In this document: piece by piece, positions 40,205 to 53,554 of the stretch
Layout of the letters: each line of letters starts with the position of its first letter
Position numbering within the stretch: the first letter of the stretch is position 1
Source of the DNA: Ficedula albicollis
Taxonomy: Eukaryota > Chordata > Aves > Passeriformes > Muscicapidae
DNA: 64,000 nt
NCBI RefSeq assembly: GCF_000247815.1
Contig: NC_021680.1
Location: 3,370,110-3,434,109 of the forward strand
Direction of reading: 5' to 3'
Translations under genes and position numbers: made by a program
Notes under the pieces: generated by a model
What the model was told of the DNA's origin: nothing
Seen by the model: only the letters and a program-made list of their open reading frames with translations
The model's database searches: none

Positions 40205-42852
40205 GTACGAGCTAAGTTCTGTAAGCTTTATCGTTGCTTTTTCATTTAGCTTCTCAGAGGGCAAAGTTTGTCTCTAACTCATTGGTTTGTCCAATACTTG
40301 CTGCTAAACTATTTAATGTTAAGCTGTCTTGTCTGTAACACTTCCTCAACAAAGTGTAATTGCAGTTCATCACTTAACTGCTACTAACCTGCTGTTACCA
40401 GTCTGGACTAGTATAACTTAAAATGTTGTAGAAGACTTTGCATAGAATTAATATTTTTATAATTTACCAAGCTTCTCAAACTAAAATGACTAATTGGTGT
40501 TTATTTTATGATATAACTGGAAAGCAGTTTTTATCTGATGTAAGTGCCTCTATTCCTAGTAAACCTCTCTTTGAAAGGTGAGCAAATAAGTTTCTGGTAA
40601 CCAAAAGGAAACATTAGCTCTGGTGTAAATGAGTGTGCTGTTTATGGATACAGGTACTGTTCTTGGTGGTTTGTTTATGTCAAGGAATTACTTTGGATAG
40701 AAAAAGTGAGTTTTATGAATGAAAATATTTAAAGCCTTTTTAGCATTCTTTTCATAGCACCAGGAGGATCAATATATCACGGACAGTCTCTTTTCTAACC
40801 CTTCCACTTCATGAGTAAATAAATATGTGAATGTCTTTAATATTACTAATTAGAATTAATTGTCTAAACTGCAGTTAATTTTATAACAAGTTACTACCAG
40901 TTCAGTGATGGTAAGGTGTAAGAAATAAATTTCTTTACTTGTGTGTATTCTTTGGCAATATCTGTGATAAAAAACGTACATTTTTTCAGTTTGTGGACAC
41001 ATCAGCAAATTCGATTAACTATCATTTTAAACTAATGCTCAGTTATGGAAAAAGGACTAGGCATCACTGATTTTAGCAGCAGTTGAATTGAATCCCTTGG
41101 GGAGATAATTCAAGAAAATTCTAGATCACTGAATTTTCCCAAAACAGTGAGATGCTCATTTGCAATACCTTGCTTTTCTTTCTTAGTAGCTTGCTTTGGA
41201 CTGGAGTGACGCAGATAACTATTAACTATTGCTGTGTGTCTTGGAAATAAGATGAGCACAGCACCCTATTTTTGGACAATAATGCAAATTCCTCTTAGCA
41301 TGTTGTTCTCCTTTTTCCTTTACTACTAATTTATCCTCTCACACTTAATCTTTGGCCTTTTTTGTTTGTCTTTTCTTTGCTACCGCCTGAGGTTTTGACC
41401 TGACTCCACAAAGTTTCTTTTTAAGCCACAGGTTAGTCTGTCTTCTCATTTGTTTGAAGTAATCTGTGCAATGCTTGGTTTTACACAGCACACCAGCAAG
41501 GTTTGGCTCCTGAAAGCTGACCCACTCTTAATTGTCTATGTTGTGTGCTGAGATTTGTTTTGGTGACTAAAATTTAATGTTTTAAGCTCCCCTTCAAGAT
41601 AAAACTTTAAAGATGAAAGTGTCATTGCTCCATGTGCCAATTGAAGTGTGTGAGAATGCAAGACACTCAAATCATAGAGGATTATATATAATTTATAGGA
41701 GATTCTGTGCTTTGCTTCTGTAGCAAAATCTACTGCTGTGCTTGAAGCAGCCCTGTAAGTGGAGAAGGGGCTTAATATGAACTGTGATTTTCTAGGCATT
41801 GTCCAGGTAATGTGGAGATTTGGGTCTGAGGGCTTTGTTTGACCTGCCTCTCTTCAGTGTTACACCAAGAATCTGATTAATTTTCTGATTAATTTCTTCT
41901 GGACACAAGTAGCATTCAGACCCCATCAGCTGGCCTGAAGTACTGTTCTAATAAGTGACTCTTTCCCTAGTAACTCCTTTTTTATTTATTTTTTTTCTTT
42001 TAATCCTGCTTTGTAGCATACTTTGCTGTTTCTTTTCTTCAGATATACTTAAATCCTGTTATCTTGCATGGCCCAGAAAAGAATGTTTATAGAATTTTTT
42101 TAAGCAGCCAGCTGGAGATGGAGACTTGTGCCATGGTCAGTGAGGTGGTCATGAAAATCATGACAAAACTGTTCTGTTAAGAAATGTCAGTATTTCTATG
42201 AAAAAAGTGGTGCCCATGAGTTAACACATTCAAAAATATTTAGAAATTTAGCAGCATGAGACCTGCTGGTCTTGAATTTTCACGTTATCAAGTTTAGAGG
42301 AGTATTGCTCTTCTAAATGGCCTGTAACTATTTATTTTTTAGGTTAATATCCATTCATGTTTGACTCAGTCTTTGTTTAGCTATATTTGGAAGCATAGTT
42401 CAGTTTCTTACCCCTGAGAGCTTTGCTTCAGTAAAGACTAAATTTTTCTTTAAAGCAGACATAATTTTAAGACTTTAGCCATGGGATGCAGTGTCACAAG
42501 ATCTTGGTTGTGTTCAGTATCAGAACAGATCTGATCAGTTTATGCTGGGACATTTGGCAAATCCCAGTGAAATTCTGTAGTAGGTTTCCCCTCTCTGAGG
42601 CATCCTTAAAAAGAATATAAAAAACAAAAAGAAATTTTATTCTCTGTGTGCTTACTGTTCAGTAGCACGTTGTAATGACAGTGATTGGAAGATAGAGTGG
42701 TACTGGGAGTTGTGGTCTGTGTTCAGAATTATTTCAGTGGAGTTACACAACCCAATTTTAATGGTGTTACATTAACAAGTGCTGCTGCTTGTGCTCTTGT
42801 GGGAGTATCCAACCTCATGATTCTCACACTTGTGGTTCTGCCCAATTTAATG

Positions 42853-42927
42853 TATCTCACTTATCTTGAAATCCTCCTTCAAATGCTTCTATCTCACTTA
42901 TCTTGAAATCCTCCTTCGAATGCTTCT
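42853..42927. repeat. Two-copy tandem repeat, 37-bp unit
   Basis: TATCTCACTTATCTTGAAAT... occurs at 42,853 and at 42,890 head to tail, with one difference (TTCAAATGC versus TTCGAATGC). Confidence 0.92.
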
Positions 42928-43506
42928 TTAGAGAATCAGAGTGTGTCCCATTTCTTTAAATATATTTCTTTTACAAATGCCTTATTTGATTTAATGCAAT
43001 TAAAGTCATGCAGCAACACATGAAATGTGCTTATTGTGTCAAATCCTGCTTTCCTGTTTATCCATGAAGCGGTGGAGAATAAGCACAACAAATATGATTT
43101 GGATTTTGTGCAGCTGAACTATGAGAAAATTATTTCCTTCTGGCTTGTTGGTGTGCATTCAGAGGCTCTAAGTTTCATTTTTCAGTCACCCAGATTAGGT
43201 ATCAGGATCCTGAAGGAAGGAACTGTGTCATCTCTTGTTCATCCTGTGCATGGAGTCCAGCTACCGGTCAGATTATTGTCTCCAGTAGCTTCTGGCTGTG
43301 CCCATATTTTTCACCTTCCTGAGGTTCACAGCTCATGTCACTAACATCCTCTCTGCACAGAATGGCATTTAGAAATATGATAGAAAATAGTGAAATGCAT
43401 CTCTTAGATACAACCCAATGAGACAATGAACTAGTGAGAACAATAATGAAACATAGTGCTTTCATTTTTCAAGCTGAAAACAAAGCTAACACAATGGTTT
43501 AAAAAA

Positions 43507-43698
43507 CTCCAAAATAATAACTGTCTATCAGAGTTTTTTTAACTTCAGAAGAGTCTTTGAAAAATCTTACCTCCAAAATAATAACTGTCTATCAGAGTTT
43601 TTTTCACTTCAAAAGAGTCTTTGAAAAATCTTACCGCCAAAATAATAACTGTCTATCAGAGTTTTTTTAACTTCAGAAGAGTCTTTGAAAAATCTTAC
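43507..43698. repeat. Three-copy tandem repeat, 64-bp unit
   Basis: Units start at 43,507, 43,571 and 43,635 (CTCCAAAATAATAACTGTCT and near variants). Differences are single bases, such as TTTTAACTTCAG versus TTTCACTTCAA and CTCC versus CGCC. There are no unique spacers, so it is not a CRISPR array. Confidence 0.94.
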
Positions 43699-44533
43699 CT
43701 TCTTATTGCCTGTGGAGGAGCACTTCTGAAATATGGCTTGAGGGTTTGTGGTTTTTATTAAGAATTTGGCCAGAGTCTAAGGTGTCATTCAGCTTCTCTG
43801 GAAAGTGAAACTATGTTCCTTAATCTCACTTTTTCTTGCATTACACCTTGATCCAACATCTCCCTCTCCTTTACATTCAACTGATGCTGAGTATTCTGTA
43901 AGTGTAGCTTTTTATAGTTAGCAGAATATGCCTGGGATACAGGAAAATTCAATGAAAAGAACCTGAGGCTTAGCATACTAAGCTCATCTTCTCCCTCTTG
44001 GTGTCTCCTGGAATAGCTTCCTAGTATTTTAGGTTGTTATGACCTGTTGTAGAGTCCAGGATATTTTAGGGAAATACAGTATGCTGTTTTCCCAGTATAG
44101 ATAAACAGGTATAGAAATTTCACATGAAAAACACACTCCCAGAACATTGCTGCTCTTCCTGCAGGGTTGTGTGGGAATGACAGCTGGATCTAATCCTCAG
44201 TACACAGGATTTTTGAGGAAGCAACTGGCAAATTCCTTCCTTTACAAGACAGTGACCAGGAATTGTCCTAGCAAGTCAGCTTGTTTCTGTCCACACCCTG
44301 TGATGGTGGCACATTTATGGGAAGATGTGTTGGACTGGAGCATGACACAATTCCTACCTTTGAAGTATTGAAACCTTCGGTGCTTCTTAAATGGTTTGTA
44401 TAGTTCAGTTTTTAGAATGTTGGCTTGGTCTGTTCTGAGCCCTCTACCACAAATGTCTTCTTATTGAATTGAGTAAATTGGACTTTTACTGAGCTGTTAC
44501 AGAGCCTGTGGTAATGGTGAAGGAAAAGATGGA

Positions 44534-44687
44534 ATAAGCAGAGAGTGCTCCTTCCCTTCCCTTTGAAGTGCTCCTCACCTGTAATGTAGAGTGCTCCTTC
44601 CCTTCCCTTTGAAGTGCTCGTCACCTGTAACGCTAAGCAGAGAGTGCTCCTTCCCTTCCCTTTGAAGTGCTCCTCACCTGTAATGTT
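44534..44687. repeat. Three-copy tandem repeat, 46-53-bp unit
   Basis: GAGTGCTCCTTCCCTTCCCT... begins at 44,543, 44,589 and 44,642. The first and third copies share the preceding AAGCAGA, and the second lacks it, so the periods are unequal. Confidence 0.92.
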
Positions 44688-47058
44688 CCTGAACTTGCTG
44701 CTTAGGTGTTCCTGCCTGGTTTGCTTCTAGAAACCACCTCTTTATCTTCACTGACATCTGTGTTCAAATCTTTCAGCTTCCCTGAGATATTTCTCCAAAA
44801 CATTTTTCTTCAAACCAGGTGTTGGCCAGGCTGCCTGGGCTTCCTGTGTGTAGATTTGAACTTTATATGGAGCAACGTGGCATTTTCAATTGCAGACAAT
44901 GTGGTTCAACAGCATCTCTCTCCCAGCTTCTTACTTCAGCTTCTTTATAGCATGGGAACACGTACACATGTGCTGTGAAGGCTTTACTCTGCTGCACAAA
45001 TGCTTAGCTCCCCTTGCTGCAGAACTAAGGTCAAGTGAATGGAGGATCTTCGTTTTGTTGCTTTTCCCCAATTTTTTCCCCCTTTGCTTTTTTATAGTTC
45101 AGTGCAGAAAGAAAACATAGAATTAGCTTGGTTCTACAATTTGTCCTGTGGCAGCTTCCTGAAGGCCAGTACACTGGCTGTATCTGCATGTTATTTGTTT
45201 CCTGTTAAAAAGTTACTTCAATAAACATCGTAAAATAAAATGAGGATTGGATGGGTAATCAAGCTCTTACCAGTATGTTTCCCTTAATTTGCACTTAGGC
45301 AAGCGTTCCATGTGTGCTTGTATTCACTAATGCCCCTCTCCACTTAGTTTTTTTTTTTCTCCCCAGTAAACACAAATATTAGAAGTCCTGACCTACTTTT
45401 ATAGAAACCTTTATGGAACAGGCTATTCCATCTAATCTGCTTTTGCCATACCCTTGAGTCTTTTTTCAGGAATCATGTCCAGTTCTCTCATCCCTTACTG
45501 TGGCTTCAGAACCAAATCAATGCTTTCTTAGAGATTTTCTTACAGGCTGAAAACTTACAGCCTGTTCTTGGATCATCAGGACCTTTCTTACTCTGCTGGC
45601 CTGGTTGGTAGTGAATGGGAAAACACATTTATCTTCCTGGAAATGAAACTGATTCTCATGGATTATGTGCATTTCTGATACAATTTCCTGGTTTTCAGGT
45701 GCAACTTCTCTGGTTTAGTTATCAAATACAGTTCAGTCCCTTACCCTGTGCAAAATCAAAGCTGTTTTTTGTTTACATGAATATCCGGGCTGAATAGGAG
45801 TGAATTCTGATTCTGAAAATCTTACAGATGAGACGAAGGATATAGATAGGTAAAGAATAGATGGTGAGCCCTGTTCTTCTTTGGTGAGTTGTTGATATTG
45901 AAATTACTGGTTTTATAAAGCCCTGTGAGAGGAATGCTGGTCTCATAGATTTGTTTAAGTACAAGAGGAAACTCACATTTGATGACACAAGTTGGTGCCT
46001 GTGGGGCTTGTTGGGGGTTCTGAAGGCCTTCTCTGAGCACTTTTTTCCATCTTAATATTCCATTGGCAAGTGAAAGGTGTTGCTGTGGGGAGAAGAGCTG
46101 AGTTTCCTCACATCTGTGATTGGGAGGGTTTGTTGTCTTGTTCAGAACGTGATAGGAAGGAATGTTTGCTTTCTCATTTATATTGGATAACTGTATAATG
46201 ACTGTTCCAATAAAATAGCCTCTATCTCATCTGTAAATGAGTTTTTATGATTACTCTCTTCTGCTGTGGAGTTGCCTCATTTCTCTTAATTTCTGTTGTC
46301 CCCCTTTTGCTGTTTATGATGTAGCCTCCTGGTCTTAGTATTTATAGGTATGTTTCCATCTCTTCTTTCATCTTTGGCTTGTATCTGTTGTATAAAGTTT
46401 TGTTTTACCTATTTTCCCCCAGATTTTTATTGCTGCCTAAGGTTTTTTTTCCTCTTTTCTTTCTCTCTTCTATCCCTGTGAGAAGAAAATGGCTCTCACA
46501 TGCCTCTCCTTACAGCTTCCTGCCTTAATTTTACCTTAACTTTAGAAGACCTCTCCCCTTTGTCACTCCATACAGCCACTTCTGAAAATTCCCAGTGTCA
46601 GAAGCCAGTCATTTTACCAGAGTTTAGATGCTTTTCCTGGTATCCACCTTTAGAGATGACCATAACAATTAGACCATCAAGATGACCACCAATTAGAACA
46701 GTGTAGTCAGAGATTAAATTGTGTGGACTTCCACAATGTATTCATATACAGCAAATAAATATCTTCAAGCTTTCATGATCCTTAACACACTCACACTTGG
46801 TGTAAGTACAACATTCTGATAGTTAGGCTTCTCTCTTTCTCCAGTCTTCAGACTGAAAATGTTATACTCAATTTGTTACTTTTTTTATTTTTTTGAATGC
46901 TAGAAACCTGCAAAAACTCTTGAATTTCCCAAAGACTGAAAAAATGCACCTGTTTTTATTTCATTTAGCAATTCATTATTTAAAAGAATGAATGCAGCAG
47001 CAGAACTCTGTCAAGTGAGTAATGAACTAAACTTGTACCTGACTGCACCTCTGCATAG

Positions 47059-47172
47059 GTCATCCGGAAAGGCTGGCTCACCATCAACAACATTGGCATC
47101 ATGAAAGGAGGATCCAAGGAATACTGGTTCGTTCTGACTGCAGAGAGCTTGTCCTGGTATAAAGATGATGAG
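47059..47172 (+). CDS. DNM3: DNM3 exon 14 (start of PH domain)
   Basis: This 114-bp exon lies between CTGCATAG and GTAAGGA. It reads [20 protein letters not shown] then [18 protein letters not shown], 38 residues. This is the first third of the pleckstrin-homology domain that binds phosphatidylinositol 4,5-bisphosphate; IGIMKGGSK contains the variable loop that inserts into the membrane. The next exon of the PH domain (EKEKKYML...) was searched for in the remaining 16.8 kb and not seen, so it lies beyond the window. That fits the known large intron that hosts DNM3OS. Confidence 0.96.
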
Positions 47173-47212
47173 GTAAGGAATAAAGAATTTTTTTTCTGTT
47201 GGGAAAAAACCC

Positions 47213-47372
47213 CTGTATTAATAATCTGATATCAACTGAAAATATTGAGTTTGTGTCAACTTGAACTGTGAGATTCTGCATTCTTTAATTTTCTGTATTA
47301 ATAATCTGATATCAACTGAAAATATTTAGTTTGTGTCAACTTGAACTGTGAGATTCTTCATTCTTTAATTTT
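47213..47372. repeat. Two-copy tandem repeat, 80-bp unit
   Basis: CTGTATTAATAATCTGATAT... begins at 47,213 and 47,293, with two or three differences (AATATTGAG versus AATATTTAG, TTCTGCATT versus TTCTTCATT). It lies just inside intron 14, 40 bases from exon 14. Confidence 0.92.
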
Positions 47373-50300
47373 CCGGTTTGGTTCATGGGGGTTGCTGACT
47401 GTCTAAGACTCCTGTTGAAATGCTGATAACAAATACAAGGTGTGATGTAGGGTATTTTTGTTTGTTTTACTTCTTTTCTTCTCTTCCTGTGATTTCCACA
47501 CATTTAAAATTGCTTTAAAAAAGAAAAAAGGAAAAAAATCCCAGGCTGTTTTGAAATATTCTGCTTATTGTCCTATCCTTGCTTGGGTTGCTCTTACACA
47601 TCTACTGGAAGTTGATTATAAATTGTCTGGGTAAATTTACTTCTGAAAGTAACTACAGCAGCTGATTTAATGAAAACAGCTCTTTTCCAGTCTTATGTTC
47701 TGAGAGGATGAAAAGCCCATCTGCAGGGTTCTGTAGTTGGTTGGTGTGGATTTTCAAATTTGACAGAAAATGCACCTTCATGGGTGATCAGTAAATCTGA
47801 GGTGAGTAATATGAAAATAAAGAAAAGGATAGCCACATTGCTCACTTTGAATGCATTGTTAGGCAGCTTGTCTGTTCTGTTTAATGACTTTTTCAAGAAT
47901 GTGTGTAATGATACATTTTATCCAAGACTCCAGCAGTATTTTGAAGGTTAAAACAGGATTATGTGTGCTATCAGATTTATGCTAAAGCCTTTGTGAGTTT
48001 TTTGAAGGTTTGTATTGGTTTTTGTAGAAAAATCGGGCTACGTTTAAAAAAATCATAGTATTTCCTATTTGGGTCCCCCCCTTTTCTTTTATTTAAATGT
48101 TTTTAGCAAGAAATTAGTGCTTTTTAGGGTGGACCTGTTCAATGGATGGAAGAAGCACAGGTAAAGAGAAAGCTTTAAATGAGCTCTGGAACATCACTCC
48201 ATCTTTTCATCTTAGTCTAAGTTATAAAATACTGGTTGATCCCAACGAAACAGGTTGATGGGGACTGTGCAAATTCATATTCTGTTTAACGGGTGTTTAC
48301 CTGCAGTGGATTTTCTGGAAGCCCTGGGAGAGGGCCTGCAATGCACAAGGCAGAGCTCTCCCAAGTCCTACAAATCCAGGATGTGGAATTCCTTCAGTAA
48401 TGCTGCTTAGGATGGGAACTGTGGTACTCCAAAATTGTCATTTTTCCCTCCTGTTTTGGGATAGACCTTAAGGCAGAGGGACAAATTAGATTAATCTTGA
48501 AGATTTTGCCCCCTACCCTTTTATTTAAGTTTTAAAGGGATTCAAATTTAGTGGAACAGAAAAAGCAGGCAGAGGAGAGGAGCCAAGGGACGGGTGTCAA
48601 GAGAGGAAGTTTTACTCTCAAACTGCTGAAATAGGATTTGAAAGAAGTGCATAAGTGACTTTTATGAATTTAAAAATTTGAAGCTGTTGTTTTTTGTGAT
48701 CTATCTTGAAGTTACTATAACCTTAGGTAAGATAGGGGCAACTGTAACTAAAAGAAACAATATGGTAAAATGAACACACCTGCTGTGTTTTCTCTCAAGC
48801 CATTGGAGGTTCATGGAAGATGAGCTGTAGCAATTTTTTTAGGTAGTTTTGGTGTTGCTTTTTAAAATCTGATTTTTGTTTAATGTGAAATATAAAAATT
48901 CCTGAAAACCTTAATGGTCTTGAGCTGTGTAACTTTAAAAATAAATGGTTTTGATAATCTGCTGGGGAGAGTCACCTGGAAAGCTCATGAAAGTACTCAG
49001 AAAGAAATGGCCACTGTGTGATTTCCATATGCATATTTAAAGATAATGTCTCTTAATTGCCAAACAGTTGTGTTTTGACAGTCATGAAAATGTCAGTGGT
49101 TAATTCAGGCCATGGGAGGTCACTCCAGAATTTCGTAGGGTGGTAAGAAGATAATAGCAGAGGATAATAGCAGAGTACTATTCCTTGCTCTGCTGGTGAA
49201 AGAAGCTGCTCCTTAAATGTGGGTTGGCTGTATAATTTGATTATTCTGTCCTGGAAAAGAGTTTATAAAGTTAAGGTTTATTTGTGTGTTTTTAAGTTTT
49301 TTTTTCTTTTTTTGTACTGGACCTTCTCAGTAAGACTGAAAAATCAGCAAGGCTCCTCAGCTGCTGGCTGGAGTGGCTGTGGGGGTGTTTCCCTGCAGTG
49401 AGATGTGCAGTCTGCTGATGTGAGAAGTGATCCCTGTGTTTGTGTGTCTGGCTGTGCCCTGCGAGGTCGTGGGGAGTTCAGAGTCCCCATCTCCTGCTCA
49501 GGCTGGCCAGGAGCCTTTCCATGGCAGCTGGGGCAGGAACAGGGTCAGCTCTCACCTTGCTTCCCTTGCCACGGAGGAGTTTGTGCCCTCTGTGCCTGGA
49601 GGCAGCGCTGCAGCAGCTTTGTACCAGAGAGCCCTGACAATGTGCTTTGCAAAGCTCCGGTGCCTGCTGGGGCCTCCAGGGCTGTGTACCCCCTCTAGTG
49701 TAAGCTGAGCCTCTTTTCCAGGCTGGAATTTGCTCTGAGATCAAAATCACTAGTGGTGGCTTGCTAGTACCGTTAGAAGGATGTAAATTCCTTTGTGAGG
49801 TGCAGCTTTGTAAGTGATAAATCTGCAGTGTAATGCATTTAGAAGCAAGTTGCTTTGGCAAAAGATTTCAGATTTGGCTGTATGATACCAGTATTAGAAA
49901 AGAAACAGTTGGTTTCTTCACACGGTTTAATTGCTATCAAACATACACCAGAATTTTATTCCTGAGGAGAGGGATTCAGTGCTAAGAATGCTTTTTAGAC
50001 TTGTAGTTATGGAAATGCAGGGTTGATGTTTGAATGGTGTGCTTAAAGCAGTTACAGTATCAGTTCTGTGAGAAGGGCGATTAGTTTCTGATCCTGCATG
50101 CAGTTGTTTCTGTTTGTAACTTTGCTCTGTGACCAATACCATGACTTTGTGCTTTTCTACTTAAAAACCAAGCAAGGGTAATGCTGTGTACTGGCTTTGA
50201 GGCTGCTATAAACAAGTGTAAGATCAGCACACTCAGTGACCTCACAAATAGAGATTTATTTCATAGAGTATTCCATGTAATCCTAGCTGAAGCATTGTAA

Positions 50301-51293
50301 GGCACACCTACACACAAATTATTAAATCTGAGCATTTTAGCTCTCAGTTGTTACTGATTTGTTAAGTAGTATTAACTAAGGTTCATTTGAGAGTCAACCT
50401 GCAAACCTGAAGTTTGTGGATTAGACAGTTCTGCCTTAGGATGAAATGGATTTTGGGAATGTGGAATGTCATTCTAGCTTGTGAATAAAAAAACCTCTTT
50501 ACTGTAAAGATATGGATGCCATTTGTAAAGTGGTGTAGCATTGTTACAGTGCATGGTCACAGAATGTGATTTTATTATTCTTTCTAAAGCATCCAGAGAT
50601 TTCACTGGCATTATTGCTGTGCAAAGGGTGCCAAGCTGGACTCTAGGATTAGTATTTCTAAAAATGTGAAATTTTCTTTGATGGGGGAAAAATCCCCTAG
50701 TCTTATTTCCAAAGAAAATATTTCCATTCTGTTTCAATAGTAAATTATATTATTGTCAACATCCAGTGATGGATGCAGTCTGTATTAAAATTTCACAGTT
50801 TGTATTATAATTTCACTGTTTGTTCCCAGTTGTAGAATCATGTGAGATTTGAGAGCGAATTTACAGAAGTAAGTGAGGAGGTGGGAGAGTGGACAGGGGA
50901 GAAGTTACTCCAAGGTCTGACATTGTGTGTGTTTACAGAATGAACTTGCCACACAATAAGCTGCTCTTGGCTCCTGTGGTGAGCAGGAATGTCAGGGAGT
51001 TTTGTACAGCAAGAATCGAGCGATGCCTGGGAAGCAAACGGGAGGACAGAACATGGCTGTGGATAAATCAAACCTGCTGTTAGTGAGCTCATGAGAACAA
51101 CTAGGAAAAGAGTACTATAGGAAGCACAGTAAGAATTTCAGCAGTGGGTTTTATTGTACTTCACAGGCAGTGCTGCTTTGACTGCGGGCTTGGTGACTGA
51201 CCGGCCGTCTGAGGTCCAGAGCGACTCTTGGCTGGAGCTGGTGCTGCAGATGCTCTGGGCTGTCAGTGGGGTCCCACTGGCGGCTGTCCCTCA

Positions 51294-51397
51294 GGCTGGG
51301 TTGTCATGCGACTGCCTGTCTGTGCCTGCTGTACAGGTGAGAGGATGTTCTGCACAGCAAGTGTAGACAGGCAGACACATGACAACTCCGTCCAGCC
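51294..51397 (-). ncRNA. MIR214: mir-214 precursor hairpin
   Basis: The minus strand contains the full mature miR-214-3p at 51,311-51,332 (minus-strand start ACAGCAGGCACAG) and miR-214-5p at 51,352-51,373 (start TGCCTGTCTACAC), separated by a 19-base loop. The outer stem continues with GGCTGGA at the 5' end and CCAGCC at the 3' end. Both arms match the mature sequences I know from human and chicken without mismatch. miR-214 is a vertebrate regulator of mesenchymal, skeletal and muscle development. It is made from DNM3OS together with miR-199a. Confidence 0.97.
51353..51373 (+). ncRNA. MIR3120: Candidate mature miR-3120-3p, sense-strand mirror of mir-214
   Basis: The plus strand begins CACAGCAAGTGTAGA here and matches the 21-nt human miR-3120-3p as I recall it at every base. 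In human it is cut from the DNM3 sense transcript at the same hairpin that gives miR-214 from the antisense one. Identity is largely forced, because the opposite arm of miR-214 is itself conserved, so this shows potential, not expression, in this species. Confidence 0.55.
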
Positions 51398-53272
51398 AGT
51401 CCCTTGGAGCCATCGCCGCTGCTGTGCAACACTGTGTGCCAGTCCACTTTGGGGGGCGTTTGTTGGGGGGAACACACATAACAGAATTAAACTTTCAAAC
51501 ATTGGCAGCTGCAGAACAAGAACAGAACTTGATTTTATTCAGAAAAGAAGCTCAGTACATGAGTTATCATTGTGCTGACACATATCAGGGATGCGATTTC
51601 AACAGACTGCTCACGCTGAACATTTGGAAAAGCAAAAAGCACCAAAGCCACGGTTTATTTTACATGCAATTCATACAGGGGTTTGCCTGCATATTGTACT
51701 CGCACATAGTAATTTAACCAGATGTTTTTACTCTTCATGGAAACACAGAAATACTGAAGTTCAAGATAAAGGATATGTTTATATAGTGCATATTTTCTAG
51801 GAGAAGATAAGTACAATAATCTGGGATGTTAAAAATAAAAATCTTGCAGTGTAAATGGAGGCTGCCACTTGCACATTAACCCCATTGTAGGGAATGTGCT
51901 GGAAAGAAAACTGGTTGCATTTTGTATCCGTTTTGCTAATATGTGGTAGCTGTACATGTATTATATTCCTTCTAGTATTTTGGTTTGCATGTTATTTAAA
52001 TTTTGCTTTGTCTCAAAATCTGTATTTTCTGACGAAGTAAATTAACTTCATTGAACTTCAGTAAGTTTTTTCAGTTAAATATGGACTATACTAGAGATCA
52101 AAAGCATGCAAATAGCATCATTTCACATCACAAGGTGTGCTGCTTTGCTGAATTTTCTCTATACAGAGTACACACAGTGACTGTAATCCAGCTTTGCTGT
52201 GACATTTGCAACTTCGTTGGGGGTATTGTTTCAGAAGGCATAAAACCCACTGGAACTTTAAAGGGGTAAAAGAATAATTGTATTCATTTTCTGTCCAGAT
52301 TAAATGCTTCTGGTTTGTAATGGTGTTCTTGAATCTCTGTTGCTCGCTAGTGCCACCATAGGTAAGCAACAAACTTGTGCTTTCAAATCCTTCTCAGACA
52401 TATCCCATTCAGAATAGCAGCCAAACAATTTTAAATCCAGCCTGAAAACTGGAGATTAAAGGTGGGGATAGTGCTGAGCTTTGATATTAAATTAATGATA
52501 AATCAATATGGCATTATTCAGGTGTTCTGTCTCTGATAATTTTGCCGTGTAGAGTAATATGCATTATAGTTAATGTACAAATTGACTATAAAAGTTAAGT
52601 TTATCAGTTATATGAATAAAATTTTCCTTGAACCTAACAAGGTGGAATAAAATGTCTTAAATAAATGAATCAACCACAAAACACAGCTAACTAATTCAGA
52701 CCTGAAAAATTAATTCCAATACATTAAATACTTTGTCTTTATAAAACGCTAACTTAAATTTTTGTAGCTCAAAGTAAAATTTTAAGAGTATGCTTTAAGT
52801 TGACATTTCTTCCTACCCGCTTGACCATTTTGAAGACAAACAGAAGTGGAAAATTAGAAGTATTTAAAAATAAATATGATACACTTATTGTTTCATAGAT
52901 TTAATCAGATTTAACTCCTGCATGTAGTTGCTAAAGAAATAAAAAATATTTAGTCTGGAAGAAAATTAGGTCTCACTTTCTGTGTTGTGGATCCTTCTTG
53001 AAATAACAAAGAATTATATAGTCAAAATCATTGGCAACCTATAGTACAGAATATTGGAATAGCAGAAGTATTAATTTTCTAGAATAGGTTTTCTGTTAAC
53101 AAACGTTAGGGAGGTGTGCTGGGAGGAAAACCGTAAGTGGAAACTTTGTGCCGTTTTTCTACTAACTGTACACAAGGAGAATTCATCAAAGAATCAGCAA
53201 AAAGCTTTACATCTCAACAGAGACAAGTTTGTTTTCCTTCAGTTAATTCACTGGGTGCTAGTAGACATGACT

Positions 53273-53554
53273 AGATTAATATCTGCACCTGATTTTTATT
53301 TAAAAACTGAAATTCCTTGAATTTGTAGTTAACTTGCTGAAAGGGCTTAACATTTTTGTGTGCTGTGTCCGGTTGACACACTGAGTCAGGAAAGGGCTGG
53401 AGAATATTTTAGAAGATTAATATCTGCACCTGATTTTTATTTAAAAACTGAAATTCCTTGAATTTGTAGTTAACTTGCTGAAAGGGCTTAACATTTTTGT
53501 GTGCTGTGTCTGGTTGACACACTGAGTCGGGAAAGGGCTTGAGAATATTTTAAA
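53273..53554. repeat. Two-copy tandem repeat, 141-bp unit
   Basis: AGATTAATATCTGCACCTGA... begins at 53,273 and 53,414. A handful of single-base changes separate the copies (GTGTCCGGTTG versus GTGTCTGGTTG, GAGTCAGG versus GAGTCGGG). It lies inside the DNM3OS span. Confidence 0.93.

Larger units (their letters stand above)
40205..47058 (+). other. DNM3: DNM3 intron following micro-exon 13b
   Basis: A 6.9-kb intron. It contains small tandem repeats at 42,853, 43,507 and 44,534. No transposon, RNA gene or coding block that I can identify. Confidence 0.85.
51160..51480. other. GC-rich island around mir-214
   Basis: About 320 bp with several CpG dinucleotides in a strongly AT-rich intron. Flanks of the hairpin (for example GACCGGCCGTCTGAGG and GCCATCGCCGCTGCTG) are as GC-rich as the hairpin, which suggests that selection extends beyond the precursor. 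Confidence 0.6.

Noticed and set aside
43507..43698. Regularly spaced repeats that could suggest a CRISPR-like array
   Set aside because: The three 64-bp units abut with no unique spacers, in a vertebrate intron. It is a minisatellite.
49405..49861. Several overlapping open frames in a GC-richer patch of intron 14
   Set aside because: High GC lowers the stop frequency. The frames overlap on both strands with no recognisable protein or splice support.
51154..51578. Plus- and minus-strand open frames around mir-214
   Set aside because: They overlap the hairpin and its GC-rich flanks, and conservation there is explained by the miRNA. No coding evidence.
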